A stretch of DNA of 64,000 nucleotides, taken from the NCBI GenBank assembly GCA_963575745.1, contig CAUYUJ010011192.1:1-64000 (forward strand). Direction: 5' to 3'. Shown here one piece after another: positions 31,684 through 42,671 of the stretch. Position 1 is the stretch's first letter; every line of letters starts with the position of its first letter. Origin of the DNA: Prorocentrum cordatum. Taxonomy: Eukaryota > Sar > Dinophyceae > Prorocentrales > Prorocentraceae. The position numbers and the translations under genes are program-made. The notes beneath the pieces are model-generated. The model was not told the DNA's origin, did not search any database, and saw nothing but the letters and a program-made list of their open reading frames with translations.

Positions 31684-31900
31684 GGGGTGGCGGCGGCACG
31701 TCTGCCTGAAGAGCGCATCTAGGATGCGAACGGGCGAGGAGTGGCACGAGGGGGCGTGTAAAACGATGGCGACGAGCCCCCCCCCCTCCCCCTCCTCCCC
31801 CCCCCGCGGGTGGGAAGGACGACGGGGCCGACGGTGAGAGAATAGATAGGAGGTCGAAAGGGTGGGCGCGCTGTGCGTGCCCGACGCAGCGCGTGGCGTC

Positions 31901-32767
31901 TCAGCCCTGGGCGTCGCTATCACCCGCAGCATCGACATTGTCGTCTTCGCCATCGCCCTGTTGATCTTCGGGTCCACCCCCCTCGGCATGCTCGGCACAA
32001 TTCAGCCCATGGAGAAGATCGGCATCGGGCTCGTGATCCTCTATCTCCTCGCCCTTCGCGACCACTTTGTCGCGTAGCTCGCGGGCGCAGTGCAAAATAC
32101 ACGTGTCATTCCATTCCACTGGTTTTTGATAGATGCGTCTTGACGAGTTGTGGGATTTCACAACGACATACACTACCCTGCGACGCTTGTCGCATCGGAC
32201 CCCTGGCACTCCGCTCAGTCCCCTCTTTTGTTTCTCGGTGCCATCGTCCTCTGCTCCTTTCAGCGCAGCACATCTGATGTAAGTCAGTACGCCCTCTGTA
32301 CATTCCACATGTACCTTGCTAATCGCTGATGCAGAAAATATGCATCTTACTGCGATCGGCTCGCACTTCAAGGCCACGCCGCCACCATTAAATTCAACCT
32401 CTGGCAACTGAACCGTAACGTATGCTGGCATAGCACTCTCGTCGACGTTCTTCTTGTAGGCCTTGATCAGTTTGTCTTGGTCAGACTGGTCCGACAGCAA
32501 TGGGTCTCGCGATTTCATGTACTCCCATATCGCAATGTCCGATGCAGCGTTTCGGAGGGCCTTCAACTCTTTGAAGAAATGATTTTGGGCAAATGGGGCG
32601 TTCCTGTTTGTTGGGTTCTGGATGTCGACGAACTGGAAGAGCCTCCTGTCCATCAGGGATACCTCGATGAACGCAATACCTCCGCTATGGACAATAGTCC
32701 GCGGTATCCACGGCTCCTTGAGCCCGCCGCCCTCGATCACCGTGCGCATGGAAACAGACACTGACAT
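31901..32767 (-). CDS. 288-aa protein with acidic tail, unknown function
   Basis: A single intact frame starting at ATG 32767 (MSVSVSMRTVIEGGG). The first 230 residues have normal globular composition (AFIEVSLMDRRLFQFVDIQN; NHFFKELKALRNAASDIAIW; YVTVQLPEVEFNGGGVALK; RRVVYVVVKSHNSSRRIYQK). The last 50 are strongly acidic (GEEIEDHEPDADLL; PEDQQGDGEDDNVDAAGDSD). It lies 153 bp downstream of the 794-aa gene, same strand, so the two may be expressed together. No domain is recognised; it appears to be cargo or accessory protein of the 14.6-kb block. Confidence 0.65.
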   Translation of the reverse strand: MSVSVSMRTVIEGGGLKEPWIPRTIVHSGGIAFIEVSLMDRRLFQFVDIQNPTNRNAPFAQNHFFKELKALRNAASDIAIWEYMKSRDPLLSDQSDQDKLIKAYKKNVDESAMPAYVTVQLPEVEFNGGGVALKCEPIAVRCIFSASAISKVHVECTEGVLTYIRCAALKGAEDDGTEKQKRGLSGVPGVRCDKRRRVVYVVVKSHNSSRRIYQKPVEWNDTCILHCARELRDKVVAKGEEIEDHEPDADLLHGLNCAEHAEGGGPEDQQGDGEDDNVDAAGDSDAQG

Positions 32768-32920
32768 GCAGACGTGCGGGGCAGCGTGGGCCGCGTGATA
32801 CCCCAGCGATTGAGCCAGAACGGCTATGGTGCGTTGCGACGATGTCGCAGACTGGCGCGATGCTGCATCGCAGAATGATGCGATGCGATGGTGTGATGAC
32901 GCATCGCAGTATGAAGCATT

Positions 32921-35305
32921 TCAGTATGTCTTCGCCATCCAACAAGGTGCGTTCATATACGGAGGGCGACGCCAACGCCCTGCGTAATGCCGCGGCAATG
33001 CGGCGAATGGGCGGCTCACTGCGTCTTTGCTTTTTTTCTTGGCGGGCTTGGCGGGCGTGGCGTCGGACAATGCAACTTTCCTTGCAAGCGCCTTTGCTGT
33101 GTCCTCGGACATGCGCAACCTGTCGCCGCTCTTGAGCTCGACCGTGTTTTTGAGGATGGGAACCTTAATGCCGTTCGTGGCGGTCACAAATGTCACAGCC
33201 AAGTTTGGCTTCTCCTTCGCGGTGCACACGCCGACCAACCAGAAAGGCACCCCGTACTGATCTGGCACGCGCTTCAGACCACCAATGCCAGTCCCACCCT
33301 CTTCACGCTTGAGCCTGAGCCCGCCAGCGGCCATCAACGCGACGTTGTAATCGGTATGCTTGGCAGGGTCGGTATACTTCCTAAGGCAAACGTTGCCAAT
33401 ATTGATCTCATCCGTCGCCTTCTTGAGCGATATGGTTGTCGTCAACGGAACAAGTCCGATGGCGTCCTTCTTGAACTCCTTCTTCACCGACACCGCTTTA
33501 TATTTGATTGGCGAATGAATCGCCGTGATGTGCTTGAGGCAAGCACTATGTTGTGAATAGACTTCGTCGAGTACAATCTTGATCCGAGCTTCCTCGACCC
33601 CCCAGTGGTAGTCCATGCAATTCAATGGGCTGAACTGGTCGAACTGGTCGATTACCTCTTTCTTGATGTCGTATATTGCGAACTTGTTTCGCATGAAGTC
33701 CTCGGCATCTATGGTGCGCTCTACGTCTCCCGTCTGCATCTTCACATTCTGCCCATCAATCGCCTTGATCCCATACACAGACTCATCGCCCTCCTGGCGG
33801 TTGTACACCGTCACGCCCACCTTGAAACCTTTGACAGCCAACGTTTCGGACACGTTCACCCACTCGCCACGCTGGTCAAAGGTCTTGACACCTGTCGAGG
33901 AGACGCTGCTAGCACACTGTGGTGCATGCGCGACGGCCTTGGCCTTCCATGGGCAGCGAACGTTGTTATTTCCAGTGCTGGCAGCCATAGCTTTCCAAGC
34001 GTCAACTGCGATGTCGGTGATCTGTCTGTATACCCCGCGGCTCTCGTCGGGCTTGTTGAAGACGAAGTGGGCAACTCGAACATCGGCGAGCCCGACTATG
34101 TTGGACCAGCGAGCGCTCGATGGATCGGTTTCGAAGTCAGTCGCAAGCTTGCGAATCTTCTGCAGCAACTCATCGCCCTGTAACGCGATCTGCGCCTTGC
34201 GTTCGTTCTGCAACACATTGACGTCCGAGAGCTTCAGTAGCGTCTGTTCGTCGCCCTTCCTATACTTGTCGCTCGGGCCACGCATAGCCTTGATGCACGC
34301 GAGCTTGAATAGCACCCCCGACCCCTCCTTCGCGATCTTGCAAGTCGCGACGGCTGTCGCGACATCGGACTTTACTATCGTCGCTCTTGCCAGGTGCCGG
34401 TTGAAGTCCCTTAGCTCGTGAAGAAACACTGGATTGTCCAGTCCGCCTGACATCTCCTTCACATAGTCCACCATGTGGTCTATCTCATGCTTGAAGACTG
34501 CGCCCCTGCCCGCCTGGCGCCTGACCTTATCCCATGGGAACTTCTCATTCGGATTCAGCTCTAATTTCTGCTTCAGGCTCTTCGCGTACTGCGCAATCTT
34601 GAGCATGATTTCCAGCCTGCTCTCGCACTTGGCAGCGGCCTGCCCTGCGTTGCCCGCTTCTTGCACAAGGTCTGGAACGAAAGGAAACGCCTCGATAAAC
34701 TGCCATTTGAAGATGTCCCATGTGATACCGTTTACAGCCGCATCAACATAAGTTGGTTGGAATTGCTGGAGGCGTTGCAATGATATCTTCCCGTCCTGGC
34801 TTATGTCGCTGAACCGCTCTGGGTTGGTCTCGGGCACGTTCGTGCCATGTATGATGCATCGCAAACCTTGCGATGTATGGCCGCATGTGTAACTCTGATA
34901 TTTACCATCACCATCATCGTAGAACGGCAGCTGTCCTGCGCTATCGGCCATTATCTTGTCGTTAAACCCTTTGATCTTGAGGTACTCAGCAGTGCCCACT
35001 GGGGGCACCTCGGCACACGTAGGCATCAACAGATGCTCGTGCCTGAACCAATTTCCCAATATTTTAATGATCAAGTCAGTGACGTCACACGGCACGACGC
35101 CGTCGCCATATCTGTTGCATGGGCTCACGTACATATACTTACTGTTGATTTTCTCTGTCAGTAGCATACCATGTTGGCGAGCTATCGCCTTGACCTGTTC
35201 GTACAAATCCACCACCTCTGCTTTAGGCGAGTCGAACTTCCTCTCAATAATGCCCATTGCGTCCTTGCATTTGAGAATCTTAGCATCCGCTCCATGCGGC
35301 TGCAT
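32921..35305 (-). CDS. 794-aa uncharacterised protein
   Basis: The longest intact frame of the block. ATG 35305 is preceded two codons upstream by an in-frame TGA, which fixes the start. The N-terminal 200 residues contain FDSPKAEVVDLYEQVKAIAR, YMYVSPCNRYGDGVVPCDV and YTCGHTSQGLRCIIHGTN; the middle is helical (KCESRLEIMLKIAQYAKSLK; KLACIKAMRGPSDKYRKG); the C-terminal third is beta-rich (KGFKVGVTVYNRQEGDESVY; NLAVTFVTATNGIKVPILK), ending in a Lys-rich KPAKKKSKD tail. I recall related proteins as recurrent, functionally uncharacterised families in dinoflagellate genomes, often repeated, which fits a mobile-element gene. No catalytic motif identified. Confidence 0.75.
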   Translation of the reverse strand: MQPHGADAKILKCKDAMGIIERKFDSPKAEVVDLYEQVKAIARQHGMLLTEKINSKYMYVSPCNRYGDGVVPCDVTDLIIKILGNWFRHEHLLMPTCAEVPPVGTAEYLKIKGFNDKIMADSAGQLPFYDDGDGKYQSYTCGHTSQGLRCIIHGTNVPETNPERFSDISQDGKISLQRLQQFQPTYVDAAVNGITWDIFKWQFIEAFPFVPDLVQEAGNAGQAAAKCESRLEIMLKIAQYAKSLKQKLELNPNEKFPWDKVRRQAGRGAVFKHEIDHMVDYVKEMSGGLDNPVFLHELRDFNRHLARATIVKSDVATAVATCKIAKEGSGVLFKLACIKAMRGPSDKYRKGDEQTLLKLSDVNVLQNERKAQIALQGDELLQKIRKLATDFETDPSSARWSNIVGLADVRVAHFVFNKPDESRGVYRQITDIAVDAWKAMAASTGNNNVRCPWKAKAVAHAPQCASSVSSTGVKTFDQRGEWVNVSETLAVKGFKVGVTVYNRQEGDESVYGIKAIDGQNVKMQTGDVERTIDAEDFMRNKFAIYDIKKEVIDQFDQFSPLNCMDYHWGVEEARIKIVLDEVYSQHSACLKHITAIHSPIKYKAVSVKKEFKKDAIGLVPLTTTISLKKATDEINIGNVCLRKYTDPAKHTDYNVALMAAGGLRLKREEGGTGIGGLKRVPDQYGVPFWLVGVCTAKEKPNLAVTFVTATNGIKVPILKNTVELKSGDRLRMSEDTAKALARKVALSDATPAKPAKKKSKDAVSRPFAALPRHYAGRWRRPPYMNAPCWMAKTY

Positions 35306-35610
35306 GTCTCAGATGGATGCAAGACGCAACTTGCAAATCGTGAGCACAAAATGATGCGCGCGAAATGCCCTGGAGCCCAAATGACAACGGACTCAACATG
35401 GCATGCCCCAAAAAACCACATGCAACTCAATTGTTGCAACACTACCTGCGGATTTGCATCGATTGCAATTGTGATCAGCGTAGATATGATATGCGAGAAG
35501 TCGCAATGATGAGTGCAACACTTGCAAAAATACTATCAAATTCTTCTTTTTTGAAGAGTACACCCTGCAAAATATATGATTATGTCGATATGGTGAGAAC
35601 CATGTTGAAA

Positions 35611-35786
35611 AGGTTAGCGGAGTTACTAACTTTTATAACTCGGGCTAACTCAGGGCTCCGACTTAGCAAACTTATAAGTGCGCCAACAAATTATAACATG
35701 TTATAACCTGTTATAACCTACTTACAACAGACTTATAACCTACTTATAACTATTGATAACTCTTATAACAGGTCAACTCCTTCAGG
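35611..35786. repeat. Right terminus of the 14.6-kb block
   Basis: Contains GTTAGCGGAGTTACTAAC, the inverted 14-mer at 35626-35639 and at least five TTATAACCT/CTTATAACC repeats, ending CCTTCAGG. Satellite B starts at the next base. 35306-35610, between the last gene and this terminus, has no feature. Confidence 0.5.
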
Positions 35787-36470
35787 CTATGGTGTCGAGA
35801 ATATGCCATGCCTGCTGTGCCCTGGACGACCGGCACGGATAGCGGCCGCGGTGAGAGACCACCCCCTGCGCACCCCCTATGGTGTCTAGAATATGCCATG
35901 CCTGCTGTGCCCTGGACGACCGGCACGGATAGCGGCCGCGGTGAGAGACCACCCCCCACCCCGCGTGTCGAGAAATGCCACCTGATGTGACCCCCCCACG
36001 AAATATCCATGCCTGCTGTGCCCTGGACGACCGGCACGGATAGCGGCCGCGGTGAGAGACCACCCCCTGCGCACCCCCCTGGTGTCGAGAATATGCCATG
36101 CCTGCTGTGCCCTGGACGACCGGCACGGATAGCGGCCGCGGTGAGAGACCACCCCCTGCGCACCCCCTACGGTGTCGAGAATATGCCATGCCTGCTGTGC
36201 CCTGGACGACCGGCACGGATAGCGGCCGCGGTGAGAGACCACCCCCTGCGCACCCCCTATGGTGTCGAGAATATGCCATGCCTGCTGTGCCCTGGACGAC
36301 CGGCACGGATAGCGGCCGCGGTGAGAGACCACCCCCTGCGCACCCCCTATGGTGTCTAGAATATGCCATGCCTGCTGTGCCCTGGACGACCGGCACGGAT
36401 AGCGGCCGCGGTGAGAGACCACCCCCTGTGCACCCCCCATGGTGTCGAGAAAGTGCCACGCCTGCCACGC
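35787..36470. repeat. Satellite B, 89-bp unit, eight copies
   Basis: Near-identical units GGTGTCGAGAATATGCCATG, CCTGCTGTGCCCTGGACGAC, CGGCACGGATAGCGGCCGCG, GTGAGAGACCACCCCCTGCG; the second to third unit is variant (35960-36000) and the last diverges. Homogeneity suggests recent amplification. Open frames across it are artefacts. Confidence 0.95.
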
Positions 36471-36498
36471 CCTGCGACCCTGGGGCGGACAGAGACCG

Positions 36499-36660
36499 CG
36501 GTGTGTGGTGTGGTGTGGTGTGGTGTGGTGTGGTGTGGTGTGGTGTGGTGTGGTGTGGTGTGGTGTGGTGTGGTGTGGTGTGGTGTGGTGTGGTGGTGTG
36601 TGGTGTGGCGTGGCGCGGTGTGGTGCGATGTGGCGTGGTGTGGTGTGGTGTGTGTACGAG
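36499..36660. repeat. (GGTGT)n pentanucleotide array
   Basis: GGTGT repeats, nearly pure to about 36590, then decaying (GGCGT, GCGAT). They adjoin the end of satellite B. Confidence 0.9.
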
Positions 36661-36724
36661 CGAGAAGGAGGAGGTGAGGTGAACGCGGGTGCGACGCGGG
36701 TGTAGAGAAAATCAGAACCCCACT

Positions 36725-37330
36725 TAGAATGTGGGGAAAAAGGAGGAAGAAGGATGCAGGACGAGAAAAACAAACAGGAGGAGGCGGAGGATGGAGGAAG
36801 CAGAAGGCGAGGAGGACGAGGAGGACACGGAGGAGGAGGAAGGCCCCAGGAGGCCCCAGGATGTCCCGGGAGGCCCAGAAGGCTCCAAGAGGCCCCAAGA
36901 GTCCCAAGGAGGAGGCAGGAAGCCTAAGGAGGAGGCACAAGAAGGGGGAGGCGGAGGATGAGGAGGAGGAGGAGGAGGAGGAGGAGGGGAAGATGGAGAC
37001 GAGGAGGAGGAGGCGGAGGAGGAGAGGGAAAAGGGGAAAATGGAGAGGGGAGGCGGAGGAGGAGGAGGAGGAGGAGTAGGAGGAGGAGGAAGAGGAGGAG
37101 GAGGAGGAGGAGGGAGAGGGAAAGCAGCAGGAGGAGGACGCAGGAGGCAGGAGGAGCATGGGGAATGGGGGGAAGAGGCATAACGAGGAGGAGGAAAAGG
37201 ATGATGATGCGGGGGAGGAGGTGGTGGAGGAGGAGGCAACAGGAGGAGGCATGGGTTGAGGCAGCAGGAGGAGGAGGAGGCAGTAGGAAAAGGAGGAGGC
37301 AGGAGTAGGTGGGAGAAGCGAGGAGGCAGG
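36725..37330. repeat. GGA-rich low-complexity tract
   Basis: AGG/GGA arrays with short AGGCCCCAGGA stretches. No gene. Confidence 0.8.
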
Positions 37331-37509
37331 AGATCCCCAGGCAAACTAAACAGATTCTCATGCGGGATCCCACCGTCGGAAAAATCCGCCGACCCCTTGT
37401 GGGTCTCTAGGCGTGTGAGATAGTTCCCCCCCCCTAACCCCCCCCCTGGGACCCCAAACCGGAGATTTGACCCCCCCCCCCCGGGCCGCAGACGAGCGCA
37501 CCACGGGGC

Positions 37510-38560
37510 TCTTTTGGGCCCAAAAGGGGATCAAGACGGGCCAAGAAGGCCCCAAGACTCCTCCAAGACGGCTCACGAGAGCTCCGAGGCGCCAAACGAG
37601 CGCTCCCAGACGCCCAAGATGCCCCCAAGACGAGCCTAGAGGCCTCCAAGACGGCCCAAGACGCCTCCAAGAGCAGTCCTCAGAAGGGCCGAAGCGCCGA
37701 AAATCGTCAATTCCTATGGGAAAACGTACATTTTGATCACATACTACTTCTCGGCCTTCACGGCGTTGAAGACGGTCCCAGAGCACCCCAAGACCGCCCC
37801 GAGAGGCCCCCAAGAGGCGCCCAAGTCGGCCCAGGAGGGCGCCAAGACGGCCCAAGAGGCCCCCAAGACAGCCCAAGAGGGCCCCAAGACGGCCCCAAGA
37901 GGTGCCCAAGAGGGGGAGCCCGAACCGACAATCCGAGCCTTCCGCCCCAAGGCGGCCCCAGAAGGCCCCAAGAGGCCCCAAGAGGCCCCCAAGACGCCCA
38001 CAAGAGGCCCCAAGAGGCCCCCAAGAGGCTCCAAAACGGCCCCCAAGAGGCTTCGAAACTGCCTCCAAGAGTCCCGCGAAAAGCCCCCCAAGAGATCCCA
38101 ACGATCACCGCACAAGTCTCATATCAACAACCCAGGCACGGTGGCGGGGTTGCGTTTGCGCACAAAAAAATGATTCGCGCTCTCGAGGCCAAGATTGCTC
38201 CAAAACGGCCCAGGATGGCTCCAAAACGGCCCAAGATGGCTCCAACACGGCCCAAGAACGTTCGAAGACGGCCCAAAATGGCCTCAAGATGGCCGACAAG
38301 GCTTTCACTATCGCCCACGAAGTCTCCAAGAAGACCCCCAGGACATCTGAAAGAGGCGCACATTACGCATTTCATTACATTTCCATTGCGTTGTTGAACA
38401 TGTTTGCAATTGTTGCCTTTCCCGGCTTCCGTCGGCTCACGTAGCCCAAAGAGCCTCCAAGATCGCCCCACGGCGCCCCAAGAGGGCCTCAAGACGGCCC
38501 CAGAGAATCCCAACACGGCCCAGGACGCCTCCCAATTCGGCCTAAGACGACCCCAAGACG
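37510..38560. repeat. 11-bp CCCAAGAGGCC/AAGACGGCCC minisatellite
   Basis: Degenerate 11-bp units (AAGAGGCCCCC, AAGACGGCCCA) with interruptions at about 37690-37790, 38085-38190 and 38340-38440. Three units make 33 bp, so every frame is open with an 11-residue period (RPPRGPQEAPK or, reversed, Leu/Gly/Trp-rich). Not coding. Confidence 0.85.
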
Positions 38561-39229
38561 GCAAAACCTGTCTCCAAATTGGTCCCAAGCTGGTGCAAGA
38601 CGGCCCTAACCCAAAACCCATAACCCAGAGCCTTGTTTCTGTGTCCCCTTCCTCCTTCTCCTCCTCCTCCTCCTCCACCTCGGCCGCCAGGTGGGTTCAA
38701 AACTGCTTTCCAAAGGTCCCCGAGAGGCGTGCCGCGAGATCCCTATACACATACAACAAGTGTCTAACCAATAGCACATATCCCAGAGTTTCGTCTCTGT
38801 GTCCCCGTCCTCCCCCTCTTCTCCTCCTCCTCCACATCCTCCTCGCCCACTCCTCCTCTTCCTCCCCCGCCTCCTCCTCTTCCTCCCCGATTCTTCTCCC
38901 CCCATCCTCCGCCTCACCCCCCATCCCTCTCTCCCCCTCCCCCCTGTCCTCCCCCGCACGCGCGCCCCCGATTGGGCATCATTTGCAGGTCTTGCATATC
39001 AGGGTGCCCTTTTTTGCATCGCGTGCGACGTTGGCAGGGTTCCCGGAGAACGCCGACGTCGGTAGTCTTCTCTTGCACGCGCCGCCGCACTGATACGCCT
39101 GGCAACTGCGGGCTGTGAACCCGAGGTTCCGGCAAGACCGCCAAGATGAGGGGTCGGCGGATGTGGCGTAAGCCTATAGAATCAAGAGATGTTCGCATTC
39201 CCGCCTTTTCGGGCTTCCGTCGGCTCGAG
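38561..39229. other. No gene seen; CTC-rich tracts
   Basis: CCTCCTCCT tracts at 38645-38680 and 38805-38950, with two similar pieces around CAGAG(C/T)TTTGTTTCTGTGTCCCC (about 38625 and 38785). Nothing else recognised. Confidence 0.5.
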
Positions 39230-39500
39230 ACGGCCCAAGAAGTCTCCAAGATGGCCCCAAGACGGCCCAAGGTGCCCCTGCGAGGGCTCAAACATCGACT
39301 AAGAGGACTCATGAAGGCCAAAGAGGCATCCACGAAGGCCCCGAGACGGCTCAAGAGGACCTCCCGTGGGGCGCAAGCTGCCTTGTAAGGCCCTTCGACT
39401 GCCCAAGACGGAACCAAACAAGCCCCACGACAGCCCCTTGACACCCACCATACGGCCAAGAGGGCCCCAAGACGGCCCAAGAGAGCACCATGACGGTCTA
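39230..39500. repeat. 11-bp minisatellite, second block
   Basis: Diverged CCCAAGACGGC/CAAGAGG units, same family as 37510-38560. Confidence 0.7.
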
Positions 39501-39506
39501 GGAGGG

Positions 39507-39578
39507 CGGGCTTTCTCAGAAGGCTCGTCAGTCCTTTGGCCTTCCGAAAAGTTGTCTTGCTGAGAAGGCCTCATCCCT
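39507..39578. repeat. TCTCAGAAGG inverted element, short copy
   Basis: GGGCTTTCTCAGAAGGCTCG faces CTTGCTGAGAAGGCCTC, with TTGGCCTTCCGAAAAGTT inside. Related to 47673-47806. Confidence 0.5.
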
Positions 39579-39599
39579 CTCACTTCCACCCTGGCTCGC

Positions 39600-39768
39600 C
39601 GCCGAAAGGTTCCTTCCCTTGAGGTGAGCCTCCTCGTGCGGCGGGCAAGCGCGCCCGCGCAGCGGGTTGATCAGGACGCCCACGCGCAGGCCGCCGCCCG
39701 CGGCCGCACAGCGCTGCTCGATGGCCGCCGCGAGCTCCCGCACCGTCTGCCCGGGCTCCTGGGAAGAC
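39600..39768 (-). CDS. Possible exon, unknown protein
   Basis: On the minus strand, after an acceptor-like CGTCTTCCCAG, the frame reads EPGQTVRELAAAIEQRCAAA, then GLRVGVLINPLRGRACPPHE, a natural-looking helix/strand pattern. It may end at a GC or GG donor near 39620. No neighbouring exon was found. 39774-39803 is an end fragment of the GATGCATCGG MITE family. Confidence 0.3.
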
Positions 39769-39803
39769 GAGGGTTCTCAGGAGGCCTCCCAGATGGGGTC
39801 CGA

Positions 39804-40679
39804 AGTTGTGAGCGTTTTCTTTTTCGGCGTTTCGGCACTGGGCGGAACGGGGGGGGGAGGGGGGGGTCTGGCTCCAGACCTCTGCTGAACGCGGCTGCTT
39901 GCAACAATGCGCCCTGCGGGGGAGACTCCACCTGCCTGGAACAGGCGCCAAAAACAGCCAAGATCTACTCCACGGGGGGGGGCGGGGGCCCGCGCCGACC
40001 GGCAAAAAAATGAACAAGAAAACGATCACGTTGTTAGGAACGACAAAGCTGTTTTTGTTGGTCCGTGTTCGTTGTTTTGTTTTTCTCCGGGTTCTGGCAC
40101 CGTTTGTGGTTATTGTTCCGTCGCCGTTATTATGTTTTGGGTCAGGTTCCCGCTTCAATCCTGGAGCCGTTTGTTTTTTATGGTTCGATAAACGTCTATT
40201 CCCCAGATATGTTGTAACATTGCGGTCCTTGCCTAACCATAAGACTTCGTGTTTGAAGCTTTCTGCGGGTGTTGAATTCTCGCTTCTGCCGAATACTTAT
40301 AATTGATCCCCCCAACGGCGCATACTGATTTCTCAAACTAAATGTACCCCATCGACGCTCGCACCCTTTTTGTGACAAGTCTTGATGATCAAGCTGGGCC
40401 CCTGGCCCCCGGGTTACAACAACAACGGCTCCAGCCTTAGAGCTCATCGCAATGTAGCCAGGCGCCCAAGACTTCCTAGCATTTTATGCAGGAATCGCGT
40501 TCTCGCTTGAGACGCCCTTACAAGTTATTCAGGAATCGATCTCCCGGCGCTCTGGAGTCGCGCTCTCGCTGGAGACTTGCTTGCAATCTACTGAAAATAA
40601 TAGCGCCCATGCGTTGGAATTTCCTGCAATTTGCTCAAGCGCCGCGCTCCCGACACCCAGGCACCCAGGAGTCGCGCCC
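39804..40679. other. No recognisable feature
   Basis: Includes a G run near 39850 and an AT-richer stretch (40010-40330) with no protein-like frame. GCGCTCCCG/TCGCGTTCTCGC recurs loosely at 40490-40670. Confidence 0.5.
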
Positions 40680-41000
40680 GTTGTGGCCCCAAGTACGTGC
40701 CCTTCGTGGCCCCGCTGTCGCCGTTTGTGGCCCCCTCGCTGTCCTACGTGGCCCAGTTGCTACCCTCAGTGGCCCCATCGTTGCCTTCTGTGGCCCCGCA
40801 TTATCAGTCCTTCGTGGCCCCCGCTCGTTCGCGCTCTTCGTGGCCCCATACGCATTCCCTTCGTGTCCCCGCTGCCGCCCTTCGTGGCCTACTTCGTGTC
40901 CTTCGTGGCCCTGCTGTCGTTCTCTCTCGCTCTCGATTCGCTTATCGTCGCCGTCGTCGTCGTCGTCGCCGTCGTCGTCGACGTCGTCGTCGTCGTCGTG
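40680..41000. repeat. TTCGTGGCCCC tandem repeat and (CGT)n
   Basis: About ten units of CTTCGTGGCCCCGCTGTCGC-like sequence (27-30 bp) to 40920, then a CGT array. Confidence 0.75.
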
Positions 41001-41234
41001 GTCGGTCCCCTGTCCGTTCCTCTTGGGGTCGGGTCGACGGTCTGCGGCCGCCCCGCCGATCAGCGCTGCCGCTGGCCAGGCCGACGGTCCGCGGCCGCCC
41101 CGCCTCTTGCCGGGGCCCGGCCTGCATGGAAGAAAGGTATACCCCCCAAAGGGGTTGGATCGAAGACGCAGAAAGCGGTATCGAGGGTTTGGGAAATACG
41201 CGTTATTGGACACTCGAGCAGATAAGGGCGAACA

Positions 41235-41939
41235 GTCTTAAAATTATTGTTGGTGTTGTTGGTTGTTCATGGTGTTGGTGGTGTGGTGAGCTCTGGCTTC
41301 AATGATATACTTCATGATGCTGCTCCTCTTCCTCGATCGGGAGCACGTCGTGTTGGCATGTAACTCCCACATGTGGACCAACCCCATTGCCAGGGTGTTA
41401 AACTTCACTATTATCTCACCATTATATGTTGTTGTGGATGTTGTTACTGGCGTTGCTGCTGCTGTCGCTGTTGATATGAATGCTGTTGTTGATGATGCTG
41501 TTGTTGCTGCTGTTTCGGTTGTTGATGTTGTCGTCGTCGTCGCTGGTGTCGTCGTTGTTGTTGTTTGTTGCCGTTGCTGTTGTTGTTGTTGTTCATGGTG
41601 TGGCTGTTGTTGTTGATGTTGGTGTTGGTATGTGTTGCTCGCGTTGTTGTTGGTGTTGTTTTCGGTGTTAATGTTGTTGTCGTCGTCGTTGTCGCTGTCA
41701 CTGTTGTTGCTATTATGTTGTTGTGGTTGTCCCCCAAGCTTTAGCATAGGGGTTCTTACCTAGCCATAAGAATTAATTGAAGATCTGCCAATTGTTTGTG
41801 GTGGCCTTGTTGTTGGTGTTGTGGTTGCTGCTGCTGCTGTTGCTGTGGTTGCTGTTGATGTTGTTGTTGGTGTGTGCGGTTGGTTTGCTGTAGTTGTTAG
41901 GTTGGTGTTGTGTGCGTGTGTGTGTGTGTGTGTCTGTGT

Positions 41940-41979
<40 letters not shown>

Positions 41980-42010
41980 GGTTGTGGCTGTTGTGGTTGT
42001 TCTGGGCCAG
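41235..42010. repeat. (TTG)n-rich region
   Basis: GTT/TTG arrays at 41245-41290, 41420-41740 and 41800-42000, with (TG)n at about 41908-41935. No gene. Confidence 0.85.
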
Positions 42011-42442
42011 TTGTGCCTCGGGCGCCCTAGCACCTCGAAAAGTGGCGAGCTCGAAATGTCAGGTGGCTATCCCCCCTCTTGGACTCCTCTTGGGGACCTC
42101 TTGGGCCATCTTGGGTGGTCTTTGGGCCCTCTTGGGAGGCTCTTATGCCGTCTCCGCGCATCGAGCAGCGGAGAAGGCGACCACACGAAAATCTTCAAAA
42201 AACAAAAAGGGAAATCAACGATGTTCGCCATTGGAGCCTGTCTCAGGGATGAGCTTGCAGCCCTCTTGGTGCGCCTCGGAGGCCCCCTGAACCCACATCG
42301 GGGCAATGATGGGCGTGCTGGGGCCGTTTTGGAGCCCTGCGGGCTTCGTTTAGGGCTGGGGCGCCTCCTGGGCTGTGCTGGCGCCCTGGGGCGCCTCCTG
42401 GGCTGTGCTGGCGCCCTCTTCGGGTGTGTTTAAAGGGAAATT

Positions 42443-42590
42443 AGGACACACAAATAAATACACACAAATAAAAATAGTCCCCATATTTTCCCATATTTTC
42501 TGGGTTTTTGTCTTCCCCCCCAATTCCCATATTTTCCCATATTTTCCTGGGAATCGAGGATTAATTCTGTCTGTGTGTTTTTTTCCCTCC
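42443..42590. repeat. ACACACAAATAAA / CATATTTTCTGG repeat, copy 2
   Basis: AGGACACACAAATAAATACA, CCCATATTTTCTGGG and CTGTGTGTTTTTTTCCCTCC blocks in the same order as the other two copies, best conserved with copy 3. Confidence 0.75.
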
Positions 42591-42671
42591 TGAGTGTTGG
42601 GACCCTCCCTGGGCGCCTCTTGTGCGGCCTCCGGGCGTCGGGCGGCGGAGCAGGCGAGCACCCGAGCATCC

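Larger units (their letters stand above)
21151..35786 (-). mobile_element. Putative 14.6-kb DNA transposon / composite mobile block
   Basis: Seen: CCTGAAGG at 21151-21158 and its complement CCTTCAGG at 35779-35786; an identical 14-bp inverted pair (GTTATAAAAGTTAG at 21209-21222, complement at 35626-35639); TTATAAC-rich subterminal DNA on both sides; satellite A to the left and satellite B to the right. Base composition and gene density change at the edges. The clear genes (transposase-like, 442-aa, Tyr/Gly repeat, 288-aa, 794-aa) are all on the minus strand. Inference: a large element mobilised by the 21383-23537 product. No target duplication is evident because the flanks are different repeats, and the 8-bp ends alone are weak. 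A retroposed gene cluster or two nested elements are alternatives. Confidence 0.5.

Noticed and set aside
35782-36468. Repeated-motif protein in the 89-bp satellite
   Set aside because: 89 is not a multiple of three, yet several frames stay open; satellite DNA, not coding.
38265-38290. GCCCAAAATGGCCTCAAG as an SL relic
   Set aside because: Only the CCAAAATGGC core matches and it lies in the CCCAAGATGGC minisatellite.
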